Of a DNA stretch of 22,870 bases, positions 15,027 to 22,187 are shown in pieces. Within the stretch, counting starts at the first letter, position 1. The number at the start of each line of letters is the position of its first letter. The DNA is from Treponema sp. UBA7570 (GTDB lineage Bacteria > Spirochaetota > Spirochaetia > Treponematales > Treponemataceae). The stretch is taken from positions 74,787 to 97,656 of the forward strand of contig DLLE01000052.1 of assembly GCA_002477955.1 (NCBI GenBank). The letters run 5' to 3'. Made by a program: the position numbers and the translations under genes. The notes beneath the pieces were generated by a model. It saw only the letters and a program-made list of their open reading frames with translations, had not been told where the DNA came from and made no database searches.

Positions 15027-15707
15027 TTATTCCACTTTGAGCATTTTATAGCCAATTCCGCGTATTGTTTTTATGTATTCTGTGCCGACTGCTTGGTCAA
15101 TTTTTGAGCGGAGGTAGCCTACATAAACATCGACTGTATTTTCGTCAATAAAATGACCTTCTCCCCAAACCGAATCAAGAATTTGAGAGCGGGACAGGAC
15201 TTTTTCCTGATTTTCCATAAAAAATTTGAGCATTAAATATTCGGTTTTTGAAAGATTTAAGTCTGTGTCCGAAAGAGTTACTTTCATGCTGTCAGGAACG
15301 AGAATTAGCTTTCCGTTTTTTAGCTGGGAATTTTTTGAATTTGGTGTAATTGAACGGCGTAAAACCGCATTCATTCTTGCAAGAAGCTCTTCAATTTCAA
15401 AAGGCTTTGCAATGTAGTCGTCGGCTCCCGCGTTTAGACCGTTTACTTTGTCGTAAGTTTCTCCGCGCGCAGTAAGAATTATGACTGGAATGTTTGAATT
15501 TTTTCTGATTCGTCTTAAAACTTCAAGTCCGCTCAATTGAGGAATCATTATATCCAAAAGAATAAGATCTGGTTTTTCTTTTTCAAAAAATTCGAGAGCT
15601 GTACGTCCGTCAAATGCTGTGCAGGTAGTGTAACCTTCGTGTTTTAGTTCTGCATTTACAAAGTCAGAAATTCCCGCATCATCTTCTACGATCAAAATTT
15701 TTTCCAT
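15027..15707 (-). CDS. OmpR/PhoB-family response regulator
   Basis: A 226-residue regulator. The receiver domain (1 to about 115) has acidic Asp9-Asp10, phospho-acceptor Asp52 in LILLDIMIP, Thr79 and Lys101 (in AKPF). The C-terminal winged helix (about 128-226) is of the OmpR type: LSKTEYLMLKFFM, LSRSQILDSVWG, the recognition region ENTVDVYVGYLRSKID and TIRGIGYKM. It is expected to bind direct repeats in promoters when phosphorylated by the kinase encoded 3 bases downstream. It lies 32 bases after the diguanylate cyclase gene on the same strand, so the three are probably one operon. A target could be one of the importer promoters on either side, but no direct-repeat site was identified with confidence. 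Confidence 0.94.
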   Translation of the reverse strand: MEKILIVEDDAGISDFVNAELKHEGYTTCTAFDGRTALEFFEKEKPDLILLDIMIPQLSGLEVLRRIRKNSNIPVIILTARGETYDKVNGLNAGADDYIAKPFEIEELLARMNAVLRRSITPNSKNSQLKNGKLILVPDSMKVTLSDTDLNLSKTEYLMLKFFMENQEKVLSRSQILDSVWGEGHFIDENTVDVYVGYLRSKIDQAVGTEYIKTIRGIGYKMLKVE

Positions 15708-15739
15708 AACTAAAGAACAACCTTTTTTTTAGAAAACAG

Positions 15740-17092
15740 TTACAGTTTTTCTTTTGAATGTGCAATCCTTTTATCTCTGTACATATGCTTGTCTGCAATT
15801 TTTACGACTTCTTCATAATCGCTGCTATCCTGAGGACATCTTGCAAAACCTACGCTTGCTGTAACCTGCATTCTTGCTGTTTCTAGAACAGTTTCTCGCT
15901 TTATAGATTCTTTTAGGCGCTCTATAACCGTTTTTACAAAGTTTTCATCATGTTCGCCTGGTAAAATAATCGCAAATTCATCACCGCCGAGCCTGAACGC
16001 AAGGTCGCCTTTTCGAATGCTGTTTGAAATTTTTCGTGCAACGATTGTAAGAATTTTGTCTCCCGTGTCGTGTCCTAAATTGTCGTTTATCATTTTAAAA
16101 TTGTTTAAGTCAAGATAGATAAGCGTATATGGCAATGCCAATTTTCGATATTGCTTTAGAAGTAAAGAAAATTTACGAGCATTGTAGAGATCTGTGAGAG
16201 AATCCGTAAATGTCAGTTTTTCAAGATTTTCGTTCCTGTCCTTTGTTGTGACCAAAAATCCAATCAAAATCGAAATGATTACACTGACAAAAAAAAGTAT
16301 TACGCTGCTTATAAAGAGTTTTGAAGGTGAGTACCAGCCGTCTTTCGGAACCACATAAAGTACCCAGGAAGATTCTTTTACGTTGAATCTTGTTATTACA
16401 GGATTGATTAACTCTTTGCTTGTGTTTGAAGAAAGCAAAACTTCGTTGTCAACATAAGGGTCAAATTTGTAGAGTTTGTAGCTGCATGGCGGATTTGAAA
16501 AGTTTAAGTAATTCAACGTGTCCTGATCAAACAGGTCTTTTATTTTTATATAAGCTGTACAAAAACCCCAGAATTCTCCCTGAATTTTTTTTGTTCTCAG
16601 AAAAATTGGATCTTGAAGAACGAGAATAGGTTCATTTTTGTCGAAAAAGTAAGGTCCTGTCAAATAGGATTTTCGGTTAATCTCTGCAAAAGAGGAAAAT
16701 TTTTTTGTGTACGGAGAATTGTATAAATCAGTTATAATTTTGTCTTTTGGCATTTGCGGAAAAAACTGGCTTGGTTTTCCTTTTGGCGCCAGTTGAATGC
16801 ACATTATTGAAGGAGTTTGAGGAATAAAGGCTGGAATTATATTTTCAAAACCGCTTACGTCGCCGTTGGTTGCCATTATCATTCCTTCGATATTTTCGTT
16901 TATTGGGAGAGCCTTGTCCAATGAAAAAGTGAATAATGTTGCGGCGGTTTTGCTTATTAGTTCACATTGCTGGCGCAGGTGAGTGATTTTTGTGTTATGT
17001 GCGTATGAAACTATAAAAAATGCAGAAACAACTAAGAGAGTAAATGTTACTTTTACTGGGAAAATTATTTTTCCTTCCTTAATTAGAAACAT
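15740..17092 (-). CDS. CHASE-domain diguanylate cyclase (GGDEF)
   Basis: A 450-residue membrane protein expected to make cyclic di-GMP from two GTP. Transmembrane segments lie at about 11-31 and 258-282. Between them is a CHASE-type extracytoplasmic sensor: IQLAPKGKPSQFFP (99-112), TGPYFF, LVLQDPIFL and GEFWGFCTAYIKI (172-184). The C-terminal domain begins TDSLTDLYNARKF and holds the metal-site YLDLNNFKMIND. It has an intact GGDEF signature (369-373) and, five residues before it, an RxxD inhibitory site (Arg360-Asp363), so it should be active and product-inhibited. No EAL domain is attached. It heads the cassette with the two-component pair. The ATG has no Shine-Dalgarno and lies 8 bases after a TAAAAT. 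Confidence 0.93.
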   Translation of the reverse strand: MFLIKEGKIIFPVKVTFTLLVVSAFFIVSYAHNTKITHLRQQCELISKTAATLFTFSLDKALPINENIEGMIMATNGDVSGFENIIPAFIPQTPSIMCIQLAPKGKPSQFFPQMPKDKIITDLYNSPYTKKFSSFAEINRKSYLTGPYFFDKNEPILVLQDPIFLRTKKIQGEFWGFCTAYIKIKDLFDQDTLNYLNFSNPPCSYKLYKFDPYVDNEVLLSSNTSKELINPVITRFNVKESSWVLYVVPKDGWYSPSKLFISSVILFFVSVIISILIGFLVTTKDRNENLEKLTFTDSLTDLYNARKFSLLLKQYRKLALPYTLIYLDLNNFKMINDNLGHDTGDKILTIVARKISNSIRKGDLAFRLGGDEFAIILPGEHDENFVKTVIERLKESIKRETVLETARMQVTASVGFARCPQDSSDYEEVVKIADKHMYRDKRIAHSKEKL

Positions 17093-17100
17093 ACTATGTT

Positions 17101-17129
17101 ATTTTAAAACGAAAACGTTGTTTTTTCCA
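17101..17129 (-). promoter_or_regulatory. Possible promoter of the cyclase-regulator-kinase cassette
   Basis: Read on the minus strand, TGGAAA (17129-17124), a 17-base spacer and TAAAAT (17106-17101) end 8 bases before the cyclase ATG. The -35 is poor. It is listed because no Shine-Dalgarno is present and the spacing matches the leaderless pattern at other starts in this window. Confidence 0.3.
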
Positions 17130-17158
17130 TTGTTTTTTACTAAAATTATTGTTTTTTT

Positions 17159-17189
17159 GCCTTGCAAGGCTTTGTTTAAAAGTTATAAT
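17159..17189 (+). promoter_or_regulatory. Permease promoter with a palindrome on its -35
   Basis: TTGCAA (17162-17167), 16 bases and a perfect TATAAT (17184-17189) precede the permease ATG by 8 bases, implying a start at or within two bases of the ATG. The -35 is the centre of GCCTTGCAAGGC (17159-17170), a perfect 12-bp palindrome and a plausible operator for a dimeric regulator. Because TTGCAA is its own complement, it could also supply a -35 for the divergent cassette. Confidence 0.6.
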
Positions 17190-17197
17190 AAATAATT

Positions 17198-18130
17198 ATG
17201 AATATTATAAGCATCGTTATGGCTATGCAGGGTGCCGTTGCACAAGGCGTTTTATGGGGTGTTATGACTTTGGGTGTTTACCTTACTTTTAGGGTTTTAA
17301 ACATTGCAGATATGACATGCGACGGAACTTTTGCTCTTGGCGGTTCAGTATGTGCCGTTATGGTAATGAATAATTTTAATCCGTATTTTGCACTTTTTGC
17401 TGCATTTTTACTTGGACTTTTAGCTGGCGGCGTAACTGGTTTTCTTCACACAAAGTTGAAAATTCAGGAGCTTCTTGCAGGAATTCTCTCGATGACAGCT
17501 TTGTATTCTGTTAATATCAGAATTATGGGACGTTCAAATACACCTTTGCTTGGTGCAGAAACTGTAATGAGCCGTATTCAAAGTTTTTTTAATGGAATGA
17601 CACCAAATATGGCTTCTCTTCTTTCTGGACTTTTGTTTTGCGCAGTATTGATTCTTGTCCTTTACTGGTTCTGTGGAACGGAAATCGGTTCTGCTCTTCG
17701 TGCTACTGGAAATAACGGCAACATGGTTCGTGCTATGGGCGTTGATACCGACAAAATGAAGATTTTGGGACTTATGCTTTCTAACGGACTTATTGCCTTG
17801 AGCGGCGGTCTTGTTGCTCAGTCTCAGGGATACGGTGATGTTGGAATGGGAACAGGAACTTTGGTTATCGGTCTTGCTTCTATTGTCCTTGGAGAAGCTA
17901 TTTTTGGCTGGTTTTCGAAAAAATTGCCGTTCTGGTTTACTCTTATCTCTGTAATTTTGGGGTCGATTGTTTACAGAATTGTAATTGCGGTAGTTCTTCA
18001 GCTTGGATTAAAATCAAGCGATTTAAAGCTTTTGACTTCCATCATCATCACGATTGCTCTTGCGATTCCAATCATAAAGCAGCAGAGCCTAAAATTTTCT
18101 GGAAGATTACATAACAGGCAGGGAGCATAA
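17198..18130 (+). CDS. ABC transporter permease (COG4120/LivH-like)
   Basis: A 310-residue inner-membrane permease with about eight hydrophobic segments. It resembles the branched-chain amino-acid permease superfamily and specifically the COG4120 class paired with COG2984 binding proteins. Recognisable blocks are GVYLTFRVLNIADMTCDGTFALG (about 27-49), GFLHTKLKIQELLAGILSMTALY (about 81-103) and GSALRATGNNGNMVRAMGVD (about 164-183). The last is the likely ATPase-coupling loop with the EAA-like ALRATG. No Shine-Dalgarno precedes the ATG at 17198; an internal ATG at 17219 also lacks one. The ATPase gene starts 1 base after its stop. Together with the lipoprotein at 12575 it should import a small organic substrate, possibly an aromatic amino acid. 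Confidence 0.9.
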   Translation: MNIISIVMAMQGAVAQGVLWGVMTLGVYLTFRVLNIADMTCDGTFALGGSVCAVMVMNNFNPYFALFAAFLLGLLAGGVTGFLHTKLKIQELLAGILSMTALYSVNIRIMGRSNTPLLGAETVMSRIQSFFNGMTPNMASLLSGLLFCAVLILVLYWFCGTEIGSALRATGNNGNMVRAMGVDTDKMKILGLMLSNGLIALSGGLVAQSQGYGDVGMGTGTLVIGLASIVLGEAIFGWFSKKLPFWFTLISVILGSIVYRIVIAVVLQLGLKSSDLKLLTSIIITIALAIPIIKQQSLKFSGRLHNRQGA

Positions 18131-18131
18131 A

Positions 18132-18929
18132 ATGCTTAAAATTACAAATGTAACAAAAACTTTTAACCCGGGCACAATTACAGAAAAAAAAGCTCTTTTG
18201 GGAATAGACCTTACGCTCGAAGACGGTGATTTTGTGACTGTAATTGGTGGAAATGGAGCGGGAAAGTCAACTCTCTTAAACCTGATTGCCGGAGTTCATT
18301 CTTGCGATACTGGAAAAATCGAACTGAATGGAATTGATATGACAAATATGCCTGAATACCGCCGCGCAAAATATCTGGGGCGTGTTTTTCAGGATCCGAT
18401 GCTTGGTACTGCCGCAAATATGGAAATTGAAGAAAACCTTGCAATGGCTTTTAGACGCGGAAAAACACGTTCTCTTGCATGGGGAATAAAAAATTCTGAA
18501 CGCAATCTTTATTACGAAAAACTTAAGCTTTTGGAACTTGGCCTTGAAAACCGTATGCACAGCAAGGTTGGTCTTCTTTCTGGCGGCCAAAGACAGGCTC
18601 TTACTCTCTTGATGTCAACTTTGCAAAAGCCGGATTTGCTGCTTTTGGACGAACATACCGCTGCTCTTGATCCAAAAACTGCCTCTCGTGTACTTGAATT
18701 GACTAAAAAATTTATCGAAGAAGATCATTTGACTGCGTTTATGGTTACACACAACATGATGCATGCGATTGAATATGGAAACCGCCTCATTATGATGATG
18801 AACGGAAAAATTGTTTACGATGTTCGTGGTGAAGAAAAAAAGAGTCTTAAGGTTGACGATTTGCTTGCAAAATTTGGTGCTGCCGGAGAAATGAACGACA
18901 GGATGATGCTTGAAAGCAAAGCCCTATAA
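18132..18929 (+). CDS. ABC transporter ATP-binding protein (COG1101)
   Basis: A 265-residue cytoplasmic ATPase. It has Walker A GGNGAGKST (39-47), a Q loop in VFQDPMLG, the signature LLSGGQRQALTLL (about 153-165), Walker B LLLLDEHTAALDP (about 174-186) and the H loop VTHNM. The Asp-Glu-His after Walker B (DEHTAALDP rather than DEPTAALDP) is typical of the COG1101 subgroup that works with COG4120 permeases. GGGAG 6 bases before the ATG is a good ribosome-binding site and the start is 1 base from the permease stop, so the two genes are translationally coupled. A clear terminator follows at 18940-18988, ending the unit. Confidence 0.94.
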   Translation: MLKITNVTKTFNPGTITEKKALLGIDLTLEDGDFVTVIGGNGAGKSTLLNLIAGVHSCDTGKIELNGIDMTNMPEYRRAKYLGRVFQDPMLGTAANMEIEENLAMAFRRGKTRSLAWGIKNSERNLYYEKLKLLELGLENRMHSKVGLLSGGQRQALTLLMSTLQKPDLLLLDEHTAALDPKTASRVLELTKKFIEEDHLTAFMVTHNMMHAIEYGNRLIMMMNGKIVYDVRGEEKKSLKVDDLLAKFGAAGEMNDRMMLESKAL

Positions 18930-18939
18930 AATTTAATTT

Positions 18940-18988
18940 GGACAAAATTGAGGTCAATTTTTGGCTGTCAATTCTGTCCGTTTTTTTT
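18940..18988 (+). terminator. Rho-independent terminator after the importer genes
   Basis: GGACA-A-AATTGA (18940-18951) pairs with TCAATT-C-TGTCC (18968-18979) with one mismatch, followed by G and eight T. It ends the permease-ATPase unit and sits directly at the convergent esterase stop codon. Confidence 0.85.
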
Positions 18989-18989
18989 G

Positions 18990-19943
18990 TTATTTTACAT
19001 AAGTGTCGAGCCATTCAATTGAAAGAGCCTGCCACTTTTTTGCCGTTCCTGATGCTCCCATAATTCCAAAACCATGTCCGCTCGCCGGAAATACGTGAAG
19101 TTCTGTGCGGACTCCTGCTTTGCGAAGAGCGGTCCAGTAAGGAATGATGTTTGTTTCTGGATTTACTGATTTATCATTGACGGCACAGCAAAGCCATGCG
19201 ATAGGATTGTCCTTGCTGACGTTTTTTTCGCAGGAAGCTGCGTCTTTTTGAGCTTGAGCTGCTGATTCCCCAAGCAGATTTTTTTGACTTCCAGCGTGGG
19301 TAAGACCGTCCTGCATTGTAATTACAGGATACATAAGCATTTGAAATGCCGGTTTTGCATTTGTCCATGAACCGTCTGCCTGTTTGTCTGCCTTGTCCTG
19401 CATTTTGTAAACTTCATCGTTGTAGCGCTCTGCAAGAGTTCCTGCAACGTGTCCGCCTGCCGAAGAGCCCATTACTCCGATTTTGTCCGGATTTATGCCG
19501 AATTCTTGGGCACGGGAGCGGATTACACGCATTGCTCTTTGCGCGTCGGCAAGTGAGACTGTAGAACTGTCTTTGTGCGGATCGTTTGGCGTGCGGTAAA
19601 CAAGAACAAAACAAGTGTATCCGGCATCGTTGTATGCTTTTACATACTGAACGCCTTCTTTGTCGTAAACTACGCGCTGGTACGAGCCTCCCGGAATAAT
19701 TAAAATCCCTGTTTTTTTATTCTGCGATTCTTTTGACGGCTTGTAGACTTCGAAGTAAGGCTGGGTTACGCCGGAAATTATTCTGTCATGAGTGTTTCCG
19801 CCTCCGCGCTCTTCGACAGTCTGTGCGATTTTTAGTTTTTCTGAGCCTGGACCTGTTTTTTTTGGCCAAAGCCAGACTTTTTCCTGGGCAAAAATTGAAC
19901 TGCAAAGAAGAATTGCAGTTACAGCAGCAAGTGTTTTTTTCAT
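18990..19943 (-). CDS. Secreted alpha/beta-hydrolase, acetyl-esterase-like
   Basis: A 317-residue periplasmic or secreted hydrolase. The start at 19943 is fixed by GGAGGAA just upstream; an in-frame codon at 19955 precedes that ribosome-binding site. A signal peptide probably ends at IFA (residue 19). The mature start VWLWP and the block VTQPYFEVYKPS are typical of polysaccharide-associated carboxyl esterases of gut and rumen bacteria. The fold shows the oxyanion turn PGGSY (84-88), nucleophile elbow MGSSAGGH (Ser161), the likely acid Asp257 in AVNDKSV, and His290 in PASGHGFG. The lipobox-like LLC near residue 14 lacks a small residue at -1, so a soluble product is favoured. Acetyl removal from xylan or another plant glycan is the best guess. 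No glycan-utilisation genes flank it. Confidence 0.88.
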   Translation of the reverse strand: MKKTLAAVTAILLCSSIFAQEKVWLWPKKTGPGSEKLKIAQTVEERGGGNTHDRIISGVTQPYFEVYKPSKESQNKKTGILIIPGGSYQRVVYDKEGVQYVKAYNDAGYTCFVLVYRTPNDPHKDSSTVSLADAQRAMRVIRSRAQEFGINPDKIGVMGSSAGGHVAGTLAERYNDEVYKMQDKADKQADGSWTNAKPAFQMLMYPVITMQDGLTHAGSQKNLLGESAAQAQKDAASCEKNVSKDNPIAWLCCAVNDKSVNPETNIIPYWTALRKAGVRTELHVFPASGHGFGIMGASGTAKKWQALSIEWLDTYVK

Positions 19944-19984
19944 TTGTTCCTCCAAGACAAGTATTGTGCTATATTTATAATATA

Positions 19985-20063
19985 GGATTGTAGCCCCGAT
20001 TGGAATGGCGCCGCAGGCGTTCGGCTTTGCCGAATGAGCGTGAGCGCAACCATGAAAAGCGGG
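19985..20063 (+). repeat. Interspersed structured repeat, copy D
   Basis: The block opens GGATTGTAGCCCCGA (one base from copy B), contains TTCGGC-TTT-GCCGAA (20020-20034), and then the 3' block ATGAGCGTGAGCGCAACC ending AAAAGCGGG. It lies between the divergent esterase and the unknown gene at 20126. GGATTG can pair with CAACC (20047-20051), and CCCG (19995-19998) with CGGG (20060-20063). Confidence 0.65.
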
Positions 20064-20071
20064 TTTGACCG

Positions 20072-20100
20072 AAATTTATGCTCCAAACTTGCATAAATTT
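20072..20100 (+). other. Perfect inverted repeat before the 186-residue gene
   Basis: AAATTTATGC (20072-20081) and GCATAAATTT (20091-20100) form a perfect 10-bp stem around a 9-base loop, ending 13 bases before the ribosome-binding site of the next gene. It may be a weak attenuator or an operator. The TGCTCCA in its loop region also occurs just after copy B. Confidence 0.5.
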
Positions 20101-20125
20101 ATCTTTTAAATTTGGGTGGATTTTT

Positions 20126-20686
20126 ATGACGGAAAATATTCAGGATGCGATTTCGGCTTTTTCGGACAAATTAAAGAGAATTTCGGGCTTTTCGGATGCC
20201 GTGCAAAAAAAAGATATTTCGGAAGATGAGATTCTTGAAGAAAAAATCCGGCACAGTGCGCAGGCGTTGCGGTCGAGCGTTGTAAACACTTATAGAATTT
20301 ATAAATCGCCTTTTGCTGCCCTCGGTAAAAATTCGGGCAGGGCTGCTTCGATTGAAGAGGACGAGGAGGCGCTTTTTGAAGCTTATTCGCTTTTTGCCGG
20401 CGCAATGGAACTCAATAAAAAAAATGAAGGAAAAAACGCCGCGACTTATATTTCGAGAGTTGAAATTGCTTCGCCTTTAGCTAAGAAAGCCTGTTATACG
20501 GTTGGCGGACAGTTTATCTGGCTTTTTTTGTGGTTGTATTTTGAGAAAAATCGCCGTGATTATTTTCCTTATTTTTGTGAACGGGAAAAAAGCTGGGAAT
20601 TGTGTTTTAAAAAGTCTGCTAATTTTTTGTTTGAAGGGCGCGAAAAAGAAGTGTTTGAGATTGTAAAACGCGAATTTTATTCATAA
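20126..20686 (+). CDS. Hypothetical protein, 186 residues
   Basis: I do not recognise this protein. The start at 20126 is chosen for GGGTGGA 5 bases upstream; an in-frame ATG at 20078 lies inside the inverted repeat. The N-terminal half is charged and probably helical (DAISAFSDKLKRI, EDEILEEKIRHS). A short aromatic-hydrophobic stretch GGQFIWLFLWLYF (about 127-139) is too short for a confident membrane helix and may be a buried helix. The C-terminal part is rich in Cys, Phe, Glu and Lys. There is no signal peptide, so it is probably cytoplasmic. A MATE transporter gene starts 10 bases after its stop, suggesting co-transcription. Base composition and codon use match the neighbours, so nothing suggests recent transfer. 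Confidence 0.75.
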   Translation: MTENIQDAISAFSDKLKRISGFSDAVQKKDISEDEILEEKIRHSAQALRSSVVNTYRIYKSPFAALGKNSGRAASIEEDEEALFEAYSLFAGAMELNKKNEGKNAATYISRVEIASPLAKKACYTVGGQFIWLFLWLYFEKNRRDYFPYFCEREKSWELCFKKSANFLFEGREKEVFEIVKREFYS

Positions 20687-20689
20687 TAT
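20661..20689 (+). promoter_or_regulatory. Possible internal promoter for the MATE gene
   Basis: TTGTAA (20661-20666), 17 bases and TAATAT (20684-20689) lie inside the end of the preceding gene and finish 7 bases before the MATE ATG, which has no Shine-Dalgarno. Each hexamer matches consensus at four of six positions. This fits a leaderless start but could be chance in AT-rich DNA. Confidence 0.3.
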
Positions 20690-20696
20690 TGCTGTT

Positions 20697-22043
20697 ATGA
20701 CAAAGGATTTGACGGTTGGAAGGCCGCTAAAAGTTATTTTTGATTTTGCGGTTCCTGTTTTTTTTGGATATTTGTTTCAGCAGTTTTATAACCTTGTAGA
20801 TACGATTATTGTCGGTCAGTTTTTGGGAGTTTCGGCTTTAGCTTCTGTTGGTTCTACAGGGTCGCTCAATTTTATGATTATTGGTTTTTGCATGGGACTT
20901 TGCTCTGGGTTCGCAATTCCTGTTGCTCAAAAGTTTGGTGCAAAAGATTTTTGCGGAATGAGGCAGTTTGTCTTTAATTCTGCTGTTTTGGGCGGAATTT
21001 TTGCAATTGTTCTGACTGCGGTTACTGTGATTTTTTGCAAGCCGCTTCTCGTACTTTTAAAAACTCCTGCCGACGTTGTTGATGGCGCTTATGATTATTT
21101 TGTGGTTATTCTGGCTGGAATTCCTGTCGTAATTCTCTATGATCTTCTTTCTGGAATAATACGTGCTGTTGGCGACAGCAAGACGCCTCTATATTTTTTG
21201 ATTTTTTCTGCAGTTTTAAATATTATTCTTGATTTGATTTTTATTGCTTGTTTTGGCTGGGGAATTCCCGGCGCTGCCTATGCGACTGTTATAAGCCAGG
21301 GAATTGCCGGAATAATCTGTTTTTTTTATATGCACACAAAATTTGAAATTTTAAGGTTGAATAAGGAAGACAGGATTTTTAGTTCAAGGAGGAGTCTTAG
21401 CCTTCTTGGAACTGGTGTTCCGATGGGGCTTCAATATTCAATTACAGCAATCGGCTCTGTAATTTTGCAGGCTGCGGTCAACGTTCTTGGATCAGTTTAT
21501 GTTGCTTCGATTGCAACTGGAGCTAAAATAAATATTTTTTTTGCGACGCCTTTTGATGCTTTAGGAACAACAATGGCGACTTATGGCGGACAGAATGTCG
21601 GCGCAGGAAAAACTGAACGTTTGAACAGCGGGCTTTTTAGCGCCTGCATTATCGGTTTTATTTATTCTGCCTTTGCATTTGTCGTGATGTTTTTTGGAAG
21701 CGAAGCGTTGACCAATCTTTTTATGAACAAAAATGAAGCGCCTGAAGTTGTGGAGCTTGTCTGTAAAAATGTGCGCATGTTTTTGCTTGTAAACAGCGCC
21801 TGTTATGTTCTTTTGGTTCTTGTGAATGTCGTAAGGTTTATGATTCAGGGAATGGGATTTTCAACGGTTGCTGTATTTGCCGGAGCATTTGAACTTGTTG
21901 GACGAGGTGTAATCGGAGTTATTTTTATTCCGATGTTTGGATTTGCCGCTGCTTGTGCTGCGAGTCCGTTGGCTTGGCTTTTGGCGGACAGCTTTTTGAT
22001 TCCTGTTTTTTTCTGGTGCTGCAAAAAATTAAAGAAAAAGTAG
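20697..22043 (+). CDS. MATE family efflux transporter
   Basis: A 448-residue inner-membrane protein with about twelve hydrophobic segments in two related halves. The opening matches the DinF/NorM-type MATE family: LTVGRPLKVIFDFAVPVFFG, QQFYNLVDTIIVGQFLGVSALASVG (about 24-48) and the pseudo-symmetric second half starting near GTGVPMGLQYSI (about 241-252). Members export cationic drugs or metabolites using Na+ or H+, or flip lipids; the substrate is not predictable here. Length is normal and no frame break is seen. It is 10 bases after the unknown gene. No strong terminator follows; the gltX promoter lies 17 bases past its stop. Confidence 0.93.
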   Translation: MTKDLTVGRPLKVIFDFAVPVFFGYLFQQFYNLVDTIIVGQFLGVSALASVGSTGSLNFMIIGFCMGLCSGFAIPVAQKFGAKDFCGMRQFVFNSAVLGGIFAIVLTAVTVIFCKPLLVLLKTPADVVDGAYDYFVVILAGIPVVILYDLLSGIIRAVGDSKTPLYFLIFSAVLNIILDLIFIACFGWGIPGAAYATVISQGIAGIICFFYMHTKFEILRLNKEDRIFSSRRSLSLLGTGVPMGLQYSITAIGSVILQAAVNVLGSVYVASIATGAKINIFFATPFDALGTTMATYGGQNVGAGKTERLNSGLFSACIIGFIYSAFAFVVMFFGSEALTNLFMNKNEAPEVVELVCKNVRMFLLVNSACYVLLVLVNVVRFMIQGMGFSTVAVFAGAFELVGRGVIGVIFIPMFGFAAACAASPLAWLLADSFLIPVFFWCCKKLKKK

Positions 22044-22059
22044 ATTTTTTTTACCATAG

Positions 22060-22089
22060 TTGCCCAGAAGTTCTTATTTTCAGTATAAT
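22060..22089 (+). promoter_or_regulatory. Promoter of gltX
   Basis: TTGCCC (22060-22065), 18 bases and a perfect TATAAT (22084-22089) give a start near 22096 and a leader of about 90 bases. The leader can form CCTGAAT/ATTTAGG and AAATTCA/TGAATTT hairpins, the second just before the ribosome-binding site. No known riboswitch or T-box is recognised. Confidence 0.7.
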
Positions 22090-22187
22090 GAAAAGATAAA
22101 ATTGTTTTTTTATAGCCTGAATGCTGGATTTTAAATTTGGAATTTAGGGAATTATAAAATTCATTTATTGAATTTAAGAGGAATGAC

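Noticed and set aside
22097..22187. T-box or riboswitch in the gltX leader
   Set aside because: The leader is only about 90 bases, has no T-box consensus or terminator/antiterminator pair, and shows only short AT-rich hairpins.
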